Shown one piece after another: positions 25,565-39,571 of a DNA stretch of 64,000 bases. A model generated the notes under the pieces. That model was given only the letters and a program-made list of their open reading frames with translations. It did no database searches and was not told where the DNA came from. The stretch spans positions 1,701,501 through 1,765,500 of the forward strand of contig JAKNDB010000098.1 in the NCBI GenBank assembly GCA_024305405.1. Reading direction: 5' to 3'. Within the stretch, counting starts at the first letter, position 1. Every line of letters starts with the position of its first letter. This stretch comes from Dirofilaria immitis. Taxonomy: Eukaryota; Nematoda; Chromadorea; Rhabditida; Onchocercidae. The translations under genes and the position numbers were made by a program.

Positions 25565-28500
25565 ATGGCTGATGGAAATGAAAATGATGATTTTGATGGT
25601 TTCGCATGTGATTGTATCGTATCTCAGCTTTATGAAGCATTACCTGGTTCACCAAGTTTAAAAGGTTTGTTTCGTATTCTATCTCAAAATTTTAAAACTT
25701 TTTTCTATTAATGCATTTATGTTATTCGATCGTACTTGGTGATATTTGTGAAAAAAGCAATGACTTAAAACCAAATTGAATCATAAAAGGTGAATTCAAT
25801 GAAGTCCAATATCTTTAATTCATTTAATAAAAATTTATTTATCCATTTTAACTGGTTTATTTTTTTAAGTTGATAATTGCTCGAAAATTGTTTATTGCTA
25901 GAAAATTTCAAGGATTTTAATATCCTTCTTTCTTCTTTCTCCCTCTCTCTCTTTCTCTCTTTCTCTTTCTTCCTTTCTATGAGATTAATAAATTACCTTA
26001 ATATTCTCGCTAAATTCGATTTATTTCATTTATTTCAATAATTTTTTTCTAGGCTTTAAAACATATATGCTAAAATGGCATAAGTGAATAGTCTAAATAT
26101 ATTAGATGTCGACAGGTTTTAGTATTACTTCAGTTGGTGTTGTACCCTATCTGTCGACATATGATACTCAAGATCAAGCACGACGCCGTGGTTACTGGAT
26201 TCCCGGTGTTCCGGTTAAAGCTCGAATAACCGATGTGAAACGAGATCATAAATTTGGATTGCATCTTATAAATGCTTATCTGTAAGATTTTTGCTTTCGC
26301 AATCCGGAAATGAGCATGTTCTTTTAATAGATGAATCATTCATAGCAGTTTTTTGTTTGATGAATCATTCACAGCAGTTTCAAAAAATACAAGAAAAATT
26401 TATTAGTTTAAGTAACTTTTGTTTCATAACGTTTGATATTATTTTTTCGTACTATGCTTCATTGACATATGGCAATTAAAAATTTATAGCGAAAGGAAAA
26501 ACTAAGCTAGTAAATCTTTCAAAGATTAATTTGCTAAATCATATGTTTATTTTAGCAAGCTGATTAATGATATAATTTTTATAACTAGTATAGATATTGG
26601 TTAATTATCCACAAAGGTTTTCTCACATTGCATATTTTTATTATTAGCAAGGATCATATGAGTAATTTGTTTTTATATCAACTTAGTAGTAGTAAAAATT
26701 TTACTATGTTTATAGTAATACATTGTAAATTGAATTGAATGAAATAAGCATAATGATGAGACATAACTTTTTCCTAGATATGTAATTGAATTAGAGCATG
26801 GACCGTTTCGGTGGACAGTTGTTAAGCAAAATAAAGATTTTGCTGTACTTGCTGCTCGGTTACTAACGCATCGTGCTGCAGAACGAATACGAGCTCCGGT
26901 TAGAAGGTGAGTTTTTTTTCCTTTTTAAATATAATAAATTACTGTTAGGCTTTTTTTCAGACAATAAATGACTGGTATTATTCGTAATATTATTGATCAT
27001 GACTTCATTTGATAGTATGATAATAATACTTTGTTATCTCTCGAATTTTAGACTAAAGTGGAATTAGTGAATTTTAGGATCATATCTGAAATATTTGGAT
27101 CGTGATCCTGTGTATGCCTTTAGTTATCTGTAAGAGAAAAAATTAAAATAGATACGGAAAATTACTCAAGTATCATGATTGGAAAGACCTAAGAAGCGTT
27201 GAAATGGCAAATATTATGAAAAATACTACTTAATTAACGTTTGAAATTTATCCTATTTTACATCCAAAACTTTTCTGTTTTTGATTAGAAAGACTAAATA
27301 AAAAAACTCGGATCGACTGAGAAACAGTTTAGCTAAAATTTAAAATGACGCTAAAAATAATGGAATAGTCCTCAAAAATTGTGCTTAACTTTGACATTGC
27401 TTTAATTCGAGCATTTTAACCTCTCTTATTACGAGTAATTTTAAATCCATCTTTCACAGTATAGCAATGGAAACTATAATTTTAAACTGAAAAAATCATT
27501 AATAATGGGACAGTCTCATCAGTATATCAGTATAGTATTGATAATACATGTCAATTTTTATTTTCTTTAAAGGTTTTTACTATATTGGAAATTATTGGAA
27601 ACTATTAATTCAGATTACGATATGGAAAAGAACTGTAATTATTCTTGACAGTATTACTTCTGTGCTTTTTCTATCGTAAATATGTTTTATTTGTTCAAGC
27701 TTGTAACTCTATCATATATGTCTTCCCTTCTGCATGCTAAATATTAGCTCTTTCTAATGAAATATTCTAACTCATATCTTAGTCTACAAAAATTTCATTT
27801 TTCAAGTGAATAGTTTTCGGAAATTATTTTTTTAATTTTTTTTTACAAGGAATTACTTATATTTTTTTGCAATTAAAGCTTTACCAAATTATAGAAATTC
27901 GAGGGAAATTTTCCTCAATTTTTCTGATTTATATGTTTGTCGATATTTGGTTGTTATCATTACTATGTATTGTTGTTTGCTTGTAATAGGATTGTTATCA
28001 AATGCTTACATTATATTTCATACTCTTATTTTGCATTTATTCATATCTAGTAGATTAATGAATTGACTTTGTTAGGTCAGTTTTTGATTCTTAGAATTGG
28101 GTCGAAATTATCAAAAATTTCAATTCTTGCAGACGATCACAAAAAAAGAAATTTTTGCATGTTTGTGTATATGTATGTGGTGAAGTATATAGTGATATTT
28201 GTCTTTACTTTGCTTACAATTTATTACGAATTTTGATATGTATTAACGTTGCAGGGCACAGGAAGTCTTGGATGATGCGCTTGAATCGGTTGGTATTGAT
28301 ATAATACCGGATCACAGAGATGATTGTGTATATCATAAGGCATCAAAAGTTCAAAAGGTTATTCCTTGAAATACGATAAATTAAACTGTAATATTTTTTA
28401 TAACAATTTCACATACGAATGTATTTTCAGATTCATGATTTGAATCGATTTAGTGATCTCGCTGATGATAAGTATCAAAGTGGTACTACAGAAAAAGAGA

Positions 28501-31500
28501 TTAATGGTGTACAACAACCGGTTTCTACTGATTCCACTGAACCTGCAGTTCCTGTTCCAAGTTGTTCATTTAGTTCACTCTTAACAATATTGTTTATATC
28601 CAGCTTAGTTAGTTTCACCACTCAAAATTCGATTTGATTAGAAATCGAATATAATTTTAAGCATAGATTTAAAGAATTTTAAAAGTCTATAATGTCAAAG
28701 CTTCTGCACGATCTAAATCTCAAATAGATTGATCAGGGAGACTTCATAGTTTCATATTTTTTCTAATTGTATCATATCGGCCATTTTGTCTTCCTTGAAA
28801 AAGTATTGCGCTGATATATATGTTTTCTCTGCCATTTATTGTTAATTCTCAATAATTCCAAATTTCTTTAGTGTTATTACCAAAAGCGAAAATTTTCTGG
28901 AACAAAACAATTTCCGATCAAGCGAAATAAAACGACATCAACTGCCATCGCTTGGTTTCGTTCCGGATGCGGTTATTGACCCAAACGAACGTCGGGTATA
29001 TTAATACTTGATTCAAACCACTGCTGATTACATACTTGATTGTCCTATTCTAGTTTTTTTTTTCTTTTTTTTTTAATATTTATTTGTCAGTTGAAAGTAA
29101 TAGAAAAGCAGAATAAGAATTTGGATAGTGAGAAAAATAGTAAAGAAAAGGAATCTTTAAGTATAGAGTTGATAGGGTTATGCTTGAAAAATAACCATGA
29201 AATTTTGGAAACATTGGAACGATTAGGATCAGAAAAAGAAGGGTTATTGATAAATGAGAAAACGGAAAATGATTACAGAGAAGAATTGACTTCTCGCGAA
29301 AAGATAAGATTTGCGGTAACAAAAGATGATTTATTGAAGGTGTGCAAGCAAGAAACTTTTAATGAAACGCACCCATTAAAATATAAAATAAGCGATCGAT
29401 AATGTAAAATTTTTAATATCCAGTACAACGAGGGTCATACAGATATGATCGGATACAAAAATAAGAATCGCAAACGTTATTCAGTTTTCCTAATGATCAA
29501 TAGAATTATTTACGGTTTTAGTGGCAAGTTTATCAGCCATTCGTTAGTATGATGGAAAGATCTATTGACATAATTTTGTTATTTTTCTAGCATCTATGCA
29601 GTGAAAGAGGAGCAATAATAGGAACAAGTCTATTACACTTTTCAGCAAAGATTGGAGAAATGGCTACAAGCAGTATTACATATACCTGTCAATAGAAATC
29701 ACCACGAAACAGTTAGTTTGTTAAGAAACACGTATTTTGAAAATAAAAATCCAAGCTTTAGTTATTGATTCCATCTTTTGCTTTACATACTACCTTAAAT
29801 TTATTCTGATATAAGCTTTCAGTTTGCTTGAAACATAGAGAGATATATTCCACTACATTTCGAAACTTTTCGGTTGCCACCATTTTTCTTCGTTTGTGGA
29901 AATCTCATCTATATTTCAATGTTTTAAGTTTATATTTTAGTAACATGAAAATATTGTAATCGAATATGTAATACTTACAGTTTTACTGATACAGCAAAGA
30001 TATATTGTAAATTTGTTTGTTAATATTTTTATCTTATTAAAATTTTTAACAGGCAGAATTTTTGGAAGTGTCACGCTTTTCATTTATAACAGAACTGGGT
30101 GGTAAATACTGTGAAGGTTTTGTTAAAAAGCGTCCTGGTGGTGGAAGAGTTTTTATTGGTTGGAAGCAATGCTGTGTTCGTTACTGTCTGAGATGGTCGA
30201 AACGATGGCTTATTTTGAAAGTAACATAATGATATATTGTAACTTAATATCTTTTGCTTTAAAATAGAAAAATCGCAAGAATTTGTCATTTTTCTTTCGG
30301 CTGATATCCTTATTTTTGAGGATTCATCTGTTTGCTATATGAATCCAAGAACTGAACAGATGCGCTTCGTTATTTTATTTGATCGGGATTTTGATGTTTC
30401 TGCTGGAAGTAGCGAAACAGAAGGAATGTCAAATGGTTTAGTTATCAGCAATCAGCAACAGTAAGTTCACTGTCTTAATCGTGCTATGGTTTTTAAAGCA
30501 GTAGTACAATTTCTGCAATCATCAGATATATAAAGTAATGAAATAAATGTTTTTGATGACTGCTAGATAGACTTAACGTTGATGATTGAAATCTCTATTT
30601 CTTGCTTTTTTCTTTAGCATGTTCTAAAAAAATTTCATACCTTTCTATTCATATCTTCATCTACTTTTTCTATACGTATACAGTAATGATTTTCCTGACG
30701 TTAGCATTCCTAATGATAGCGGTAATAAAATTTTGATTTAAATGCATTCTTGGAATGCTGAATGCTGGTTTTCCTCTCGTTTAATTTATTTCAATTCCGA
30801 TTTAGTATATTAGTACTGAAATGTCGTACTTCACTGGATGCGATACAATGGAAGCAAGCAATAATGGAATCAATGAATGGCGTTGGAAGAATCTGGCTAG
30901 AAAATCATCCTTACGGTTCAACATTTCCGGTGCGACGTGCACAATGTGTTCAGTGGTTCGCCAAAATTCGTTTCCTTTCTATCAATGAAACGGAATTTAT
31001 TGCACTGTTGAAGTTTTTTTTTTAAAAAAATATTTTTTTATAGGTTTGTAGATGGACGATCGTTCATGGAACATGCGGCGAATATGATGGAATTAGCACG
31101 TGAGGAAATCTTCATTGCGGGGTGGTGGTTATCACCAGAAATTTTCATGAAAAGACCACCAGTGGAAGGAAATCGTTGGAGGCTTGATGAAATTTTAAAG
31201 GTCGTTTTATGTAATTTTGTCCACATTGAATGGATGGTTATAGAGGAGAGAAAGCTTGCTATTCTTCATTTTTGATTGGAATTTCAGAACTATAATATGC
31301 TGAGAATTCATTAAATAGCTTTAAATCTTTAGGTCCTAAATTGTACTGTTATTTTCAAAGCAGTAAAAAGAAATCTTTTTTTTTGGATAGATTTTTATGA
31401 TATATTAAGTTCAGAGAAAAGCAGAACAAGGTGTCAGGATATTCGTTCTTCTCTACAAAGAGATGGAAATGGCTCTTGGAATTAACAGTATATATACTAA

Positions 31501-34500
31501 ACGAACTTTACAAACGCTTCATGGAAATATTAAGGTATATGTTTAATCTTTTTATTCAAGGCGATTTCATTCAGTAATTTGAGATACTTTATCATATATT
31601 ACTTCTGTTGTCTTAAAAATTTTTTTCTTAACTTAAATTTCTTAAATTTTTTTCTTGAAATAAGCTACTCTCATAGGCCTTTCCTACTCTTTTACTTTTT
31701 GTTAATACATCAGAAAAATTAATTATTGGAAGGAAACGGTGAGTTTTTTTCTAATTTAGAAAATACGTTTAAAGGCAGTTGTTTTGAAATTTAGGTGCTT
31801 CGCCATCCAGATCATTATCTTTCATCGGGTACATTTTTCTGGGCTCATCACGAAAAATTAATCGTTGTTGATCAGTTAATAGCATTTGTTGGCGGTGTCG
31901 ATCTGTGTTTCGGTCGTTGGGACGACTGTCGACATAAGTTGGTTGATTGTGGCTCGGTAAAAATTTCCGAACAACAAAATATCTTTATGAGTGGTAACTT
32001 TTCCGTGGTTCGTTTTAATTTAACTCAGTTTTTTTTTCATGATACAAATTTATAAGAAATGCAACTTGTAATCTCTGAGCATTCATCCTATCATATTTGA
32101 GGAGATATTAAAATGATCTTAGAATGGGCTGCATTTTTTTTAAATAAATTGAATATTTTATTAGTTAAGTTATTCAAAAATTGACATTAATGTCAATTCA
32201 TTTGAGAACTAAAAATGGATGCTGAAGGCCGACTGAATTTTCATTGCTTGCTAACATAAAATATGTGAAATCTTTAAGCATATATTGATTGTTGATATCT
32301 CCTTACATGAACGGCTTTAATAATGTTTAGTTAGATGCGTAAAATTTATGTATGTGTATTTTTGTAATTTTAGAGTATGAGTAAATTGAATGAGAATATA
32401 AGATTAATCAATTTAACTTCAAGATAAATTTTCGGAAGAATGAGTAAATTGAATGTTTTATTTTAGATGAAAGGTGTTGGGCAAATTGTAAGAGCAGCTG
32501 GAGTACTATCGCCTATTGGTCTGGAAGAAAATGAAGAAGTGACGAAGAAAAATGATGGATACGATGAAGTTGACAAATCGCGCAATTCGGTAAATGAAGA
32601 AATTAAAAATGACAGAAAGGCCAACACAAAAATTATTCAGAGGTCTTCAACAACTTTTACGAAAAGAAAGCAATACAAAAAAGATGAACATAATGAAGGT
32701 GAGTATATTATTTTATATCTAGGAAAACAAAACGAAGTAAAAAATTATCAATCGAAGGGGTTTGATCCTTTCATTCATTTTACTTTAACATGATTTTGTG
32801 TTTTTTTCATAATTATTTTCATTTATAATTAATTTACTTTTGATTTTATGTTTCTTCTGCTCTCTTTGATTGCGAATCTTGCTATACACATAACCATTTA
32901 GTTATATTTTTTCAATGCACGCAGTATTTGGTTGAAATGTTTATTATACTTCATAGAATTTTTTGCGTATTTGCTGTTTTTGCGCTTTTTTCATTTTTAA
33001 TTTTCGCAATTTCGTTTGTTTATAAACTGGTTTTCTTAACTTTTCTTAATTATTGTGAGATTTTTATACTTTTAACATGATCGCTGAATTATTTGGCATA
33101 ATGCAACAATAAGTGGTTTTTCACATTTATGTTTATGATTGGGATTAAGCAGCTAATAATTTTGTTAATTCGAATCTAATTTTTGTTTGTAACTGATTTT
33201 AATAGTGTAGATTATCTTTTTCATAGAAAGTGATATAAAAAAAATTATTGGAAGTTTTATAAAATGAATGATTATCTACAAAAACAATAAGTATGGTTGG
33301 ATATTCAGAAGATGAATTACCGCGAAAATTAACCGAACACAACCATGTGTTTCTATCAGTAGTTAAACGTACGCATACTGCGATAAGAAGATCAAAATCA
33401 GCAGTTGAAGCACCACCTATCGAAATGCTAAATATGAATGCTGAAAAGATGGATATTCATGATGCTATGGATAAATATAAGGTACTTACTTGGAAATATT
33501 CTGATATCAATTGGAAATATTCTGATATCAAATTTCAGGAGAAAAAATTGACACTGCAAATAATTTTTTATTCTAACATATTTCCTAACTTTGCATTTGT
33601 TTCGTCATAATACATAACCTTTAGTTGGATATCAAACATATGTTTTGATAAAAAAATTAATTATGGATGTAATATTTGATTTATTTCGATATTATCTAGA
33701 TATCATTTAGAGGGAGAAAGAAAGCACCATTTTCATATCACACATAAATTTTGCTGTGTAAAATAGGAATGGAAATTCATGTAAGTTTTACTTGAGATAT
33801 GTAGTATATTTATTTTCATTTTAACTTTTCTTAGGCTTATGTGCGTAGTGGAAAAGCAGAAGAAGCGAAACACAATGCTGAAAGAAAATCAACACCTTTA
33901 CCACAACGAAAAATATTATCGAAAGTAGCGCATAGCTTGAAGTCATCACCGGCCAAAAACGCTGGCAAAAAGTGAAACAGGAAACAACTCGATATGATCT
34001 CAGGTAATTTTCAACATAGTTTTAAATCTAGTGAGTTATATTTATCAAAAATTTATGAATTAATATAATATTTTGCATGTATCCGAGGGACAGCAACGTT
34101 TATAGCTTATTTTTTATATATGTGTAAAATTTGAAAGATAAATTATTTGATGAGAACTTTTTATTTTTTAGTTAAAAAATATATGAAAAAAGCAATTATA
34201 TTTATAGATATATGGAACTGCGCCATCAGAATGAGAAAATTCGTGCTATAGAGGAAAATATGGAAGGTGCTGGAAAATTGTGGGTAGGAAAAGACTACGT
34301 AAATTTCATTCACAAAGATTTTGTTGAATTGGATATGCCATTTCATGGTATGTCGAAGATATTTTATAGTGTTCGGAATAATTGTTTTGATGATTAAAAT
34401 TATAGCGATGTATTTTTCATATAAATATCTGTGAAGCTTGACTTTCATTTTTTTTTGATAATGCGTAACTTAATGCATTGAAATTATTAATATACGAACC

Positions 34501-37500
34501 ATTGATCTTTCAGCAATTATTACATTAGATTAGCATTTAGACTAGATTATTAGATTAGCACCATATTGATTGTCAAATGTGAATGAGTCTTATGATATTG
34601 ATTCATAGATGTAAGTCACTAAATCGATCATTAGATAAATTGTCACTTCTATTATGACGCAATGTTTAAATGGATTTCTAAAGCTATCCTTTACTTGATC
34701 TGAAAAAAATTTGGTTTGGAAGATTTAAAATTAATAAAATTGATTGTTTAAAAATTATAAGATGATTTCAAAGGAGTTTAAATTAATTGATCTGATTTTC
34801 ATTAATGGAAATTTTCAAATAGGGCTATCTAATAATCTAGTTGTAAACCAATTAGTATTTTATATGCCGAATATTTTATAATTGGTCTGATACTAAATTA
34901 CTGATTAATGAGTGATTCTTAAATTATTTGGTCACCAATTAATCAAATAATTAGGGCATCTGTTTTATTTATTACTGGCATGTTTAGCAATTAATTAATT
35001 ATTGAAATTTAAAACACTGTATAGTAAGTGCGTTAGAATTTTATTTAATTTCGAAAGACATTTAAAATTTTGAAAGACATATCACGTATGCATTATGATA
35101 TGCTTATAAGTTTAATTTTTAGATTTTATTGATAGAAATGTGACTCCACGGATGCCTTGGCATGACATTCATGCATGTACATATGGCAGTTCTGCACGTG
35201 ATATTGCTCGACATTTTATTCAGAGATGGAATGCAACTAAGGTATTTTTCTTTTTTGGTACAAGGCATTAACTTATTAATTAAATTAATTCTTTCCAACT
35301 TTAATTTTTTCTTTGTGGGATTAGAATTACGTAGAAATATCTTCAAAATCTCTAATAACTGAAATTAACATTTTGAGTTATCTCATTTATTATTTTATAG
35401 ACAGAAAAGTCAAAAGAGTTGAAGGAATATCCATTTTTGTTACCCAAAAGTTATGATACCATTAAAGTACCGCGTGTATTAGAAGCATATAGTAATTTGG
35501 CTGATGTACAAATTTTACGTTCAGTTTCTAAATGGTCATCACTTACTAATGCTACAGAAGATAGTATTCAACAGGTATTGATATCATTAATAGAATTTTT
35601 GTTTTTCGAACAAAGAATAAAGATTATGTAGTTATATGATCGTGCAGATAGTACTGTTTTGCTATTGCCTTTCTATATTCTTCAATATATCTTACTAATT
35701 AATGAAATATGAAATTAAGTTAAAATTTTAAGATTAATTTTGCAACCTAATATGATAGATTGAGTATAAAAACATGTAAAATTTAACCAGCATATAAGTT
35801 CTGAATGATTATATTTAGTGAGGATGCACAATCTTTACAATCAAATATATTATTTAGGCATACGTCTCACTTATTGCAAATGCTCAACATTATGTTTATA
35901 TTGAAAATCAATTTTTTATATCTATTATTGATAGTACTGATGTTAGAAATGAAATTTGCAAAGTACTTTGCGAACGGATCAAACGAGCCCATCGGTTAGT
36001 AAAGAAAATTTCCTTGAATATTCCTATGTTTTGTTAAGTTTGATTTTGAAGTGAATATTTTTTAATTTTCTCAAAATGCTTTTTAATTGGAATGCATCCC
36101 TAGTTGAAAATTGTTCATTTATTTTAGCGACAGAGCGAAGTTTCGAGTATACATAATGCTACCACTACTTCCTGGTTTTGAAGGTGAAATTGGTGCACCA
36201 GGTGGCTCAGCACTACAGGCTGTTTTACACTGGACTTATAAATCACTCTCTCGAGGACCAGATTCACTAATAGAAAGTCTGAAAAGATTTGTTCCTGATC
36301 CAATGGAATATATTCATATTGGCTCTTTACGTACCTACGAAGTCCTTTCTGGAAAATTGGTTAGGATAAAGTTTTCATGAAAAAGAAAAACTTTATGCTG
36401 TCTATTAGATCGATGTTACATATACCGAAGAAAAACAAGTTTTCAATCAATTTCCCTAATATTATATATATATATATAGATGGTGTGACTGAACTGCTTG
36501 CTCGAATTGATGTTATATAGTATCAGCTATTTTATCAGTAACATAACTTAAAAGCTCAATTAATCATTTCGCATATTCATTTGCATTGTTCTCGGGAACT
36601 TAAAATTTCTTTGAATAATAAGAAAGCTTGAAATACTTCAAAAAATTTGCTAAATTGCAGTAAAAATTTAGGCTTTATTGTTGTTAAGTATTTTTCCAGC
36701 TATCGGAAATAATTTACATTCATTGTAAATTAATGATTGTGGATGACCGATATGTGATTATTGGATCAGCGAATATAAACGATCGTTCACAAGTTGGCAA
36801 TAGAGATTCAGAGGTAAGTACCACATTTATTTTACTCATATTATATTTTTAAATCTCTGAAGGCTATTGTAATAAAAAAACTCTGGCATTCGTAAGCCGC
36901 TAAAATACAAGGATGGTTAGTGTAGAAATACATTGTTGTAATAAATGGATTATATAGGATGTAATGTTTGTTCAAATGAATTTGATAGCTCTAATTTTGC
37001 GACCATTGATCGTATTTTATTTTTTTTTAAATAGGTTTGCATTCTTGTAAAAGACTACGAACATGTGCCATCTCGAATGAATGGGAAACCGTACGATGCG
37101 GGCAAATTTGCATCCAGTTTGCGGAAGACATTGATGATGGTTGTTTATTGATTTTTTCGTTCAGTCTTACAAAATTAAAGAAAATGAATCTTTTATCTTG
37201 TTTTTTAATTAATTTTTGATTATTTTTAAAAGTGATCGAATTAGATTGTTTTTTTTTCGGTAGGAAATTATAGTATGTCATTTATGATCACCCAAAACCA
37301 TTCTATTCAATTCACGCATGCTCAGATGAATTGAATCTATTGGTTTTGGGTCTTATAAATGTTTCAACATTTTTCGATATCCAGTCTTTCCAGGGACCTT
37401 AAATACAAGGAGCTTACGAGAAGTCGTACTGACTTGTTAGAACTTTCTGTGGAGGATTGTTAACTTATTCAATTTGGATTTTTTGCTGATAAATGATGAA

Positions 37501-38117
37501 AAGCGATAGAATAGGAGTGGCTTCATTATTAAATTCATATTAAATTTCTTTTACTGCTCAGCTCCGTTTCATATTCTTTTTGATAGAAAGAAATATAAAT
37601 AATTTTTTAGGAGCATCTCGGTTTATTACCCGAACAAAAAGAAAACCACCGAAAAGAGAAATTGATGTAGATGACCCTGTCGCTGATTCGTTTTTCTTCG
37701 GCACATGGGGAGCTATCGCAAAAAGAATACAGAAATATTTGAAAAAGTACATATTCTTTGTCATGGGAACATTTTTAATCATATAAAGTTTAAATTTAAT
37801 TTATTTTGTCTCCATTAGATGTAATATTTTAGATGTTATCAAAATCGTAAAGTATGTTGTAATATCATACTTTCTCATAGTTTTTATTACAGGTTTTCAA
37901 TGTTATTCCAACAGATAAGGTGAAAGATTTCATAGAAGTACAAACATATGTTGCGAAAATTCCACTAAGTGAAACTGTGCCACAAGTAGCCGAAGAATAT
38001 CTTCGAGATTTGATTGGTAATCTTGTGGAATTTCCGCTTAATTTTCTTGTGAACGATAGTCTCGCACCCGGTCTTGCAACCAAAGAAGGTATCGTACCTT
38101 CATCAGTTTTTACATGA
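25565..38117 (+). CDS. pld-1: Phospholipase D (PX-PH-HKD, PLD1 type)
   Basis: Hydrolyses phosphatidylcholine to phosphatidic acid and choline at membranes. I place at least 25 exons, about 1,290 residues. PX domain: exons 25565-25664, 26116-26281, 26778-26906, 28255-28357, 28431-?, 28872-28995, a charged insert 29091-29339, then 29622-29711. PH domain: 30053-30220, 30321-30460, 30806-30955. Catalytic part: 31044-31200, 31415-31534, 31795-31956 (HKD1 HHEKLIVVD then GG), 32467-32698, 33309-33481, 33835-34003, 34208-34347, 35123-35241, 35401-35574, 35858-35994, 36128-36359, 36700-36813 (HKD2 HCKLMIVDD then GSAN), 37035-37139, 37611-37746, 37893-38117. The C-terminus (GTKEAIVP-like ATKEGIVP) matches the family. 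Exon 5 runs into a stop at 28635 and its true donor is unclear. Frame breaks occur in 33835-34003 (or a 56-nt intron) and twice in 37611-37746; each is repaired by one A. Confidence 0.95.
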
Positions 38118-39571
38118 TCCATATAATCTTAGTTTTATTTCAGTTCTCAATTTTTGAAATTGTTATTAATGACTATATAATGTATCGTTTGTTTTTTTAT
38201 TTAAACAGGAATGAGCAATATATAATTTACCTTTTATTATCCATGATTAGTTAAATTTCTGTATTACCTTTACTATTTTTCACTGGCCTTTTGCATATTC
38301 TTTCATTTTCTTCAAAATTTTAATGCATTTGCACTCGCACAATAGTTTTTCTGTGCATTATTTGCTTTCTTTTTGAAATTAATAAGAACCTGTACTTATC
38401 AATTTTTAACAAGCTCTATTTCATGGATTTATATGCATTTGCGGGTTATATTTTTAGTAAATCGGTCATATCTGATGAATTTCCGCATTGTATGATTTTT
38501 CAGTTTCTGCTAGAATGCCAAGTTGTAATTGCTTCTGTTTTCTGTTTTCCTTTCTGTGTTATTTGAACCACTGTGATCTTCTTTTTGTAAATTCTGTATG
38601 CTAGAATCTTCTTTTCTTTTTCTTAAATTATATCTCCAAGTGTTTATTTTGAATGTGAACCTCAAATCTTTCTAGATTTGTTGTCATTTATGGTGCATGA
38701 AATTTTACTTAAATTGATTTCATCCCAACATAACTGCTCTAATCTGATCCATTTGGTTTATATTCATTATGTATATATTACTTTGTTTTACTTTATTGTG
38801 GTCATTATTCAGTTTTCTCAATCGCATATAATTTCTGTTTTGATTGATCCATTTTAATTATTTAACTACAAACGATTTAGTATTTATTTTAATATCAGTT
38901 TGAAATTTTGCACATTGTATTCTTGTTTTGGTATTAAATTTTTCTGTTTTGGTATTAAATATTTGTTTCATTTTTTATGAATATTTAATTTCATGCATAA
39001 AATGCTTCTTATCATATAATTTTTTTTTTTTGACATAGCAATTTCGGTAATAATAAATCCAAAACAAAAACGATTATTTGATGAATATTATTTTATTACA
39101 ATCAGAAACATATAAGAATTTGTTAACAATTATTTAAATTAAATTAAAATTTTTCCCTTTATTTAAACAAGCATTATTTGATTCAAGCCAAAGAAAAAAT
39201 GATCTATTCGATCGATCTGTACAATCTTTCCTATCCGGTTTTATGTTGTAAAAAGATTAATTTTGCTCCGTGGAAAAACTTATTTATGGGATAGAAATAA
39301 TTGATAATTGAGCTTATTTCTTAAATAAACATCGAATATTTGTTAGCTTTTTGCTTAACTAAGCAAATATATGCAAACATTCCTATCGATTATTTCTTTG
39401 ATTTAATTTAAATTAAGCTAAGATATCTAAAATATTTGTTTTATGTACTTAATATGAAATAAAAATTATACATCGTCAGTTTGAGGAATCAATTGATATC
39501 GCTTATAAAGGACTTTAAAGAGCAATTGTACAATTTGAAGAATTATTTTCTTTTATACAAAATTAATCGGA
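38118..39571. other. Intergenic, T-rich on the plus strand
   Basis: Between the PLD stop and the proposed PRRC1 start there is plain AT-rich sequence. TTCTGTTTTGGTATTAAAT is duplicated near 38921-38960. No open frame or RNA gene is recognised. Confidence 0.5.

Noticed and set aside
37611..37746. Programmed ribosomal frameshifting as the cause of the PLD frame changes
   Set aside because: Two shifts in one exon plus similar ones in unrelated genes, all at homopolymers, are better explained by missing bases.
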